From JAJZQZ01 sp963790415 (lineage in GTDB: Bacteria > Actinomycetota > Thermoleophilia > RBG-16-64-13): DNA of 64,000 bases. This document shows, piece after piece, positions 60,416 through 64,000 of the stretch; positions within the stretch are counted from its first letter, which is position 1; each line of letters begins with the position of its first letter. The translations under genes and the position numbers were made by a program. The notes under the pieces were generated by a model. It made no database searches. It was not told where the DNA came from and saw only the letters and a program-made list of their open reading frames with translations. The DNA lies in contig CAWBOK010000001.1 in assembly GCA_963790415.1 (NCBI GenBank), positions 310,001 to 374,000 on the forward strand, read 5' to 3'.

Positions 60416-61609
60416 CTAGAAGCGCCGCACGCGCCGCACGCGCCCTCTGCGCCAGATGTCCCCAACGAGGACACCGATGCCGATCACCGGCCCCACCACC
60501 GAGAAAGCAAAGGCTCCGCCCATGCCTACGACGCCGGCGAGCAATCCTCCCCCAACCGACCCGATCGTCGTACCCAGGTCGTAGGAGAAGAAGAGAACGG
60601 CCGTGGCCGCGCCCACGCGGCCTGCCGGAGCCCGGCTCACCACCATCGCCTGAAGGCTGGGCTGGGTGGTTCCGTACCCGATGCCGTAGAGCACCGCCGA
60701 CGCCAGGAGGATGGGCAGATCGTGCGACATTGCGATGGCCACGAGACCTGCCCCGGCAAAGACGAACCCGGCGACGGCCGTCTGGCGGTAGCCTATCCGG
60801 TCGGAGAGCCGACCGCCCACCGAGCGCGCGAGGGTCAAGATCACCGCATACACGGTGAACCAGATGCCCACACGTTCCAAGCCCCGTTCCTCTCCGTAGA
60901 GCGCCAAGAGGGCCAGTATGAGTCCGAAGCTCGAGATCAGAAGGAACATCAGAGCCGACGGGTAGAGGGCCGTACGCTCGAACATCGAACTCAGGCCCGA
61001 ACGAGCGGCAATGATCTCCCGCGGCTCGGCGGGACCTCGTAGCATCGCGGCGAGCGCCAGCGAGATCGCGGTGAGGAGGGCGCCCAACCAGAAGATGTCG
61101 GCATAGTCCCCCTTCCCGGCCAGCCAAAGACCCAGAGGAGGCGCGATAGCCAAGGGGATGCCCATGGTCACGCCGACGAAGCCCATCCCCTCGCCCAACC
61201 GGCCCTTGGGCACCAGATCAGCGGCGATGGTCCCCCCCGCGGTCGTGGCTACACCGAAGCCGAGGCCGTTCACCATCCGCAGCGCGATGAGCGCGACCAG
61301 CGTCGCCGCCCACTGCTGCGCAAGGACCAAGACCAGGCACGTGAATATCCCCAGAAGCCAGAGGTTGCGTCGTCCGTAGGCATCTAGAGCCCACCCCGTA
61401 ACGGGACGCACCAACATGGCGGTCAGGGTGAAGAGACCAGTCACCAGACCGGCAGTCGCCGCGTCGCCTCCAAGGTAGACCACATACAGCGGCATGGAGA
61501 CAAGAAGCAGCTGGAAGCTCATGTAGAAGACCACGTTGGAGCCCAGAAGCAGAAGGAAATCGCGGGTCCACAGAGCGGCACGCCGCGGGTCTACGGGGGG
61601 AGAAGGCAT
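60416..61609 (-). CDS. major facilitator superfamily transporter (copy A)
   Basis: 397 residues, about 12 transmembrane helices. MFS loop motif GWALDAYGRRNLWLLG (~72-87), WLAGKGDYADIFWLGALL, GGRLSDRIGYRQTAVAGFVF and SVGGGLLAGVVGMGGAFAFS. Strongly similar in order and motif to copy B next to it, so the pair arose by tandem duplication. Substrate unknown; multidrug-type efflux is likely. Confidence 0.88.
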   Translation of the reverse strand: MPSPPVDPRRAALWTRDFLLLLGSNVVFYMSFQLLLVSMPLYVVYLGGDAATAGLVTGLFTLTAMLVRPVTGWALDAYGRRNLWLLGIFTCLVLVLAQQWAATLVALIALRMVNGLGFGVATTAGGTIAADLVPKGRLGEGMGFVGVTMGIPLAIAPPLGLWLAGKGDYADIFWLGALLTAISLALAAMLRGPAEPREIIAARSGLSSMFERTALYPSALMFLLISSFGLILALLALYGEERGLERVGIWFTVYAVILTLARSVGGRLSDRIGYRQTAVAGFVFAGAGLVAIAMSHDLPILLASAVLYGIGYGTTQPSLQAMVVSRAPAGRVGAATAVLFFSYDLGTTIGSVGGGLLAGVVGMGGAFAFSVVGPVIGIGVLVGDIWRRGRVRRVRRF

Positions 61610-61678
61610 GCGGGCATTCTACCCCACGCAGGCGACGCCAGACCGGGACGATGCGGCTGCGGGCCGGGATGGTACGCG

Positions 61679-62872
61679 CTACGCCGACAAGGCCGGCGCC
61701 TTCCGCCGCATGTGTAAGAGCAACAGCACGAACGCGAGGACCGCCAGCGCCGCCGAGAAGGCGAACACGCCCCCCAGCGTCAGCACCCCTGCGAGAAATC
61801 CGGCAACCACCGAACCCACGGCCAGACCCAGGTCATACGCCATGAGAAAGGTGGCCGTCGCCGCACCCCTCCTGGCCGGAACCACCCGATGCATGGCGAT
61901 GGCCTGCAGACTGGGCTGAGTCGTCCCGAATCCCACGCCATAGAGCGCCGCCGCCGCCAGCAGCACCACGAGACCGTGCGCGGATGCCAGGGTCAACAGG
62001 CCGGCCGCCACGAAGACCAGTCCCAAGGCAGCCGTCGGTTCGAAGCCCCAACCGTCGGCCAATCGCCCGCTGAGCGGCCTGGTGGCGGTGAGCACGATGG
62101 CGTAGACGGTGAAGAAGACACCGACATTGCCCAGCCCGCGTTCGACCCCATACAAGGCGAGCAGCGACAGGATCGGACCGTACGTGACCGTGAGCAAGAG
62201 CACCATCGCCGCCGGAAACAACGAACTCCGCTCGAACAACGACGCAAACGACGGTCGGGAGAAGGCGGCGCGAGGCAGAGCACGACGGGGAACGGGCATG
62301 ACGAGGCACAGGAGCAACGACACAGCCGTGACCAGACCCGCGAGCATGAAGAGGGCGGTGTAGTCTTCCCTGCCCACCAGCCACATGCCCACGGCCGGCG
62401 CGATCGCCATGGGGACTCCGACCGCCAGCGTGAAGAAGCCCATGCCCTCACCCAGGCGGGCGCGAGGCGCCATGTCGCCGGCGAGAGTGGCGGCGGCCGT
62501 GGTCTGGAGACCGAAGGCCGCCCCGTTGACGACCCGCAGACCGAGCAGCAGGATGATGCCCGCGGCCCATTGGTGGGCGACGATCGCCACCACCGAGAGC
62601 GCCGTTCCCACCACAAGGATCGCCTTCCGACCATATGCGTCGAGTGCCCAACCGGTGAGGGGGCGCACGGCGATGGCCGCGCCGGTGAAGAATCCCATCA
62701 GCAGACCGGCGGTAGCGTCCCCACCCCCGAGGTGGACGGCGTACAGAGGCAGCGTCGGAAGGAGCAGATACACGCCCGTGAAGTAGAGCACGGAGGCGGC
62801 CAGCAGAATGACGAACCCGCGGGTCCACAGGGGCTCGGGAGAGTGCGCCGTCTCCGGCGTGGGGAGAGACAT
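61679..62872 (-). CDS. major facilitator superfamily transporter (copy B)
   Basis: 397 residues, 12 helices. GWALDAYGRKAILVVGTALS, MAIAPAVGMWLVGREDYTAL, SGRLADGWGFEPTAALGLVF and TQPSLQAIAMHRVVP parallel copy A almost motif by motif (compare TQPSLQAMVVSRAP). It is upstream of copy A by 69 bases in the same direction. Divergent from the short-chain dehydrogenase gene. Confidence 0.88.
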   Translation of the reverse strand: MSLPTPETAHSPEPLWTRGFVILLAASVLYFTGVYLLLPTLPLYAVHLGGGDATAGLLMGFFTGAAIAVRPLTGWALDAYGRKAILVVGTALSVVAIVAHQWAAGIILLLGLRVVNGAAFGLQTTAAATLAGDMAPRARLGEGMGFFTLAVGVPMAIAPAVGMWLVGREDYTALFMLAGLVTAVSLLLCLVMPVPRRALPRAAFSRPSFASLFERSSLFPAAMVLLLTVTYGPILSLLALYGVERGLGNVGVFFTVYAIVLTATRPLSGRLADGWGFEPTAALGLVFVAAGLLTLASAHGLVVLLAAAALYGVGFGTTQPSLQAIAMHRVVPARRGAATATFLMAYDLGLAVGSVVAGFLAGVLTLGGVFAFSAALAVLAFVLLLLHMRRKAPALSA

Positions 62873-62941
62873 CTCCGCATTCTACCTGTGCACGCGAGGT
62901 AACGGTATGATGTCATCCGACAGCGGAGGTTCGGCATAGCG

Positions 62942-63763
62942 GTGGACATCAACGGAAAGCTTGCACTGGTGACGGGCGGATCACGCGGCATCGGCCTGGC
63001 CGTGTCGAAAGAACTGGCTTCCCGAGGCGCTTCCGTCTGGATCGCCGCCCGCGACGACGACCGGCTGGCCCTCGCGCACAGGCAGATCGAAGGGGCGCGC
63101 CGCGGCGGCCGGCAACGAGTCGGCACGTTGACGTTAGACGTCGCCGATAGTGCGCAGGTCACGTCGGTGTTGAGCGCTTTCGCCTCCGAGACGGGCGTGC
63201 CCGACCTGCTGGTCAACTGTGCCGGAGTGACCCACCCGGGACGCTTCGAAGAACTCGACCTCGAGATCTTCCGGTGGATGATGGAAGTGAACTACTTCGG
63301 CACGGTGCACGTCACCAAGGTCATCGTGCCCGGCATGATCGCGCGCGGTTCCGGGCACATCGTCAACGTCTCGTCTATCGCCGGCTTCCTTGGCGTCTAT
63401 GGCTACAGCGCCTACGGGGCCTCCAAGTTCGCGGTGGCCGGCCTCTCCGACGTGCTGCGGGCCGAGATGAAGCCCCTGGGCATCGACGTGTCTGTGGTAT
63501 TCCCTCCGGATACCGATACCGAGCAACTGGCCTACGAGTCTCAGTTCAAGCCCGCAGTCACCAAGGCCCTCTCCGGCAACAAGAAGGGGCTCCCTCCCGA
63601 GAAGGTCGCCCGCTCCATCGTCGACGGAGTAGTTCGCCAACGTTTCATCATTCATCCGAGCTACGAAGGGTTCTTCTACTTCCGCGGCCAGAATCTTCTG
63701 GGTGGGTTCCTATACCCCCTGATGGATCTGCTGGTCTCACGCGCCATGAAGTCGGCGCGGTAG
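62942..63763 (+). CDS. short-chain dehydrogenase, probable 3-ketodihydrosphingosine reductase
   Basis: 273 residues from GTG 62942. NAD(P) motif VTGGSRGIGLAVSKELAS, NCAGVTHPGRFEELDLEIFR, catalytic Ser in VNVSSIAGFLGVYGYSAYGA with YxxxK (YGASK), and the C-terminal PPDTDTEQLAYESQFKPA, which is characteristic of the KDSR branch. It would reduce 3-ketosphinganine. Supported by the serine palmitoyltransferase gene seven bases downstream. Confidence 0.83.
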   Translation: MDINGKLALVTGGSRGIGLAVSKELASRGASVWIAARDDDRLALAHRQIEGARRGGRQRVGTLTLDVADSAQVTSVLSAFASETGVPDLLVNCAGVTHPGRFEELDLEIFRWMMEVNYFGTVHVTKVIVPGMIARGSGHIVNVSSIAGFLGVYGYSAYGASKFAVAGLSDVLRAEMKPLGIDVSVVFPPDTDTEQLAYESQFKPAVTKALSGNKKGLPPEKVARSIVDGVVRQRFIIHPSYEGFFYFRGQNLLGGFLYPLMDLLVSRAMKSAR

Positions 63764-63770
63764 GAGACGG

Positions 63771-64000
63771 ATGGACATCTTCAAGAAATGCTCTGAGTTC
63801 ACCGCGGTCAAGGTGGCTATCGAAGAAGGGTACTACCCTTACTTCATCCCGCTCGCGGAGAGCGAAGGCACCGAGGTCGAAGTCCGCGGGCAGCGGCTCA
63901 TCATGTGCGGCTCGAACAACTACCTGGGCCTGACCACCCACCCCTTGGTGCGCGAGGCCGGGCTTGCGGCGATCCGACGCTTCGGCACCAGCTGCACCGG
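63771..64000 (+). CDS. spt: serine palmitoyltransferase-like alpha-oxoamine synthase (partial, runs off window)
   Basis: First ~76 residues only. VAIEEGYYPYFIPLAESEGT, EVEVRGQRLIMCGSNNYLGL, TTHPLVREAGLAAIRRFGTS and CTG at the edge are the classic start of bacterial serine palmitoyltransferase; NNYLGL is the alpha-oxoamine-synthase hallmark. It condenses serine and an acyl-CoA or acyl-ACP to 3-ketosphinganine. GGAG lies five bases before the ATG. 8-amino-7-oxononanoate synthase or KBL are alternatives, but the YPYF start and the reductase neighbour favour SPT. Confidence 0.85.
   Translation, partial: MDIFKKCSEFTAVKVAIEEGYYPYFIPLAESEGTEVEVRGQRLIMCGSNNYLGLTTHPLVREAGLAAIRRFGTSCT

Noticed and set aside
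1..64000. CRISPR array, rRNA or tRNA genes, prophage
   Set aside because: No regularly spaced repeats, no rRNA-like stretches, no cloverleaf with GGTTC-A arm in the gaps I read, and no phage structural genes or integrase.

Overview
The window is a GC-rich bacterial chromosome segment (by eye about two-thirds G+C), with strong GGAGG-type ribosome binding sites, many GTG starts and frequent ATGA/GTGA stop-start overlaps. CGAAC-N4-GTTCG LexA boxes, S-layer-homology (SLH) domain proteins, a tungsten-type aldehyde ferredoxin oxidoreductase, an MtaA-type methyltransferase and many PIN-domain toxin-antitoxin pairs suggest a deep-branching, at least partly anaerobic member of the Actinomycetota or a neighbouring Gram-positive phylum. 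This placement is an inference; no rRNA or tRNA gene was seen.

Layout. 1-17.9 kb is mostly metabolic and housekeeping: two ABC exporters, a PP-loop tRNA-thiolation-type enzyme, an alcohol dehydrogenase / SCP2 / aldehyde ferredoxin oxidoreductase cluster, an msrB-msrA-ATPase operon in which msrA has an in-frame UGA at the catalytic position followed by a SECIS-like hairpin (probable selenoprotein), a cation exchanger behind a probable yybP-ykoY (Mn2+) riboswitch, and ilvE. 18-23.5 kb holds vapBC, an enol-lactonase-like hydrolase, a chagasin-like inhibitor, an amber-interrupted corrinoid methyltransferase gene, a DUF1847 protein and an SLH surface protein with a decayed second copy. 23.5-28.3 kb is a broken dnaE2-like polymerase gene behind two SOS boxes. 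28.4-41.5 kb is an accessory/defence-like island: HicAB, several PIN or DUF4160 toxin modules, remnants of an HTH protein and a YVTN propeller, a decayed Sau3AI-type (GATC) restriction-modification system with an intact Vsr endonuclease and Mug glycosylase, Fic, TetR, SnoaL and Nudix genes. 42-46 kb carries an SLH-anchored multicopper oxidase and more TA genes; 46.4-52.2 kb a PadR/HAAS operon and a patch of gene fragments and duplications (DUF427, Nudix, Fe-ADH). 52-59.7 kb has a large PAS/GAF/HD-GYP protein and a GAF/GGDEF protein coupled to adenine deaminase. 59.7-64 kb has vapBC, two tandem MFS transporters, and the start of a probable sphingolipid operon (short-chain reductase plus serine palmitoyltransferase).

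Functional themes are redox and methionine-sulfoxide repair, cyclic-di-GMP signalling, surface-layer-attached enzymes, G:T mismatch repair left beside a dying GATC methylase, and dense toxin-antitoxin content. Many genes are interrupted. Where the frame can be followed, most breaks are single-base insertions in G or C runs, which fits either sequence error or local gene decay; the UGA in msrA and the UAGs in two other genes are base substitutions and need separate explanations.
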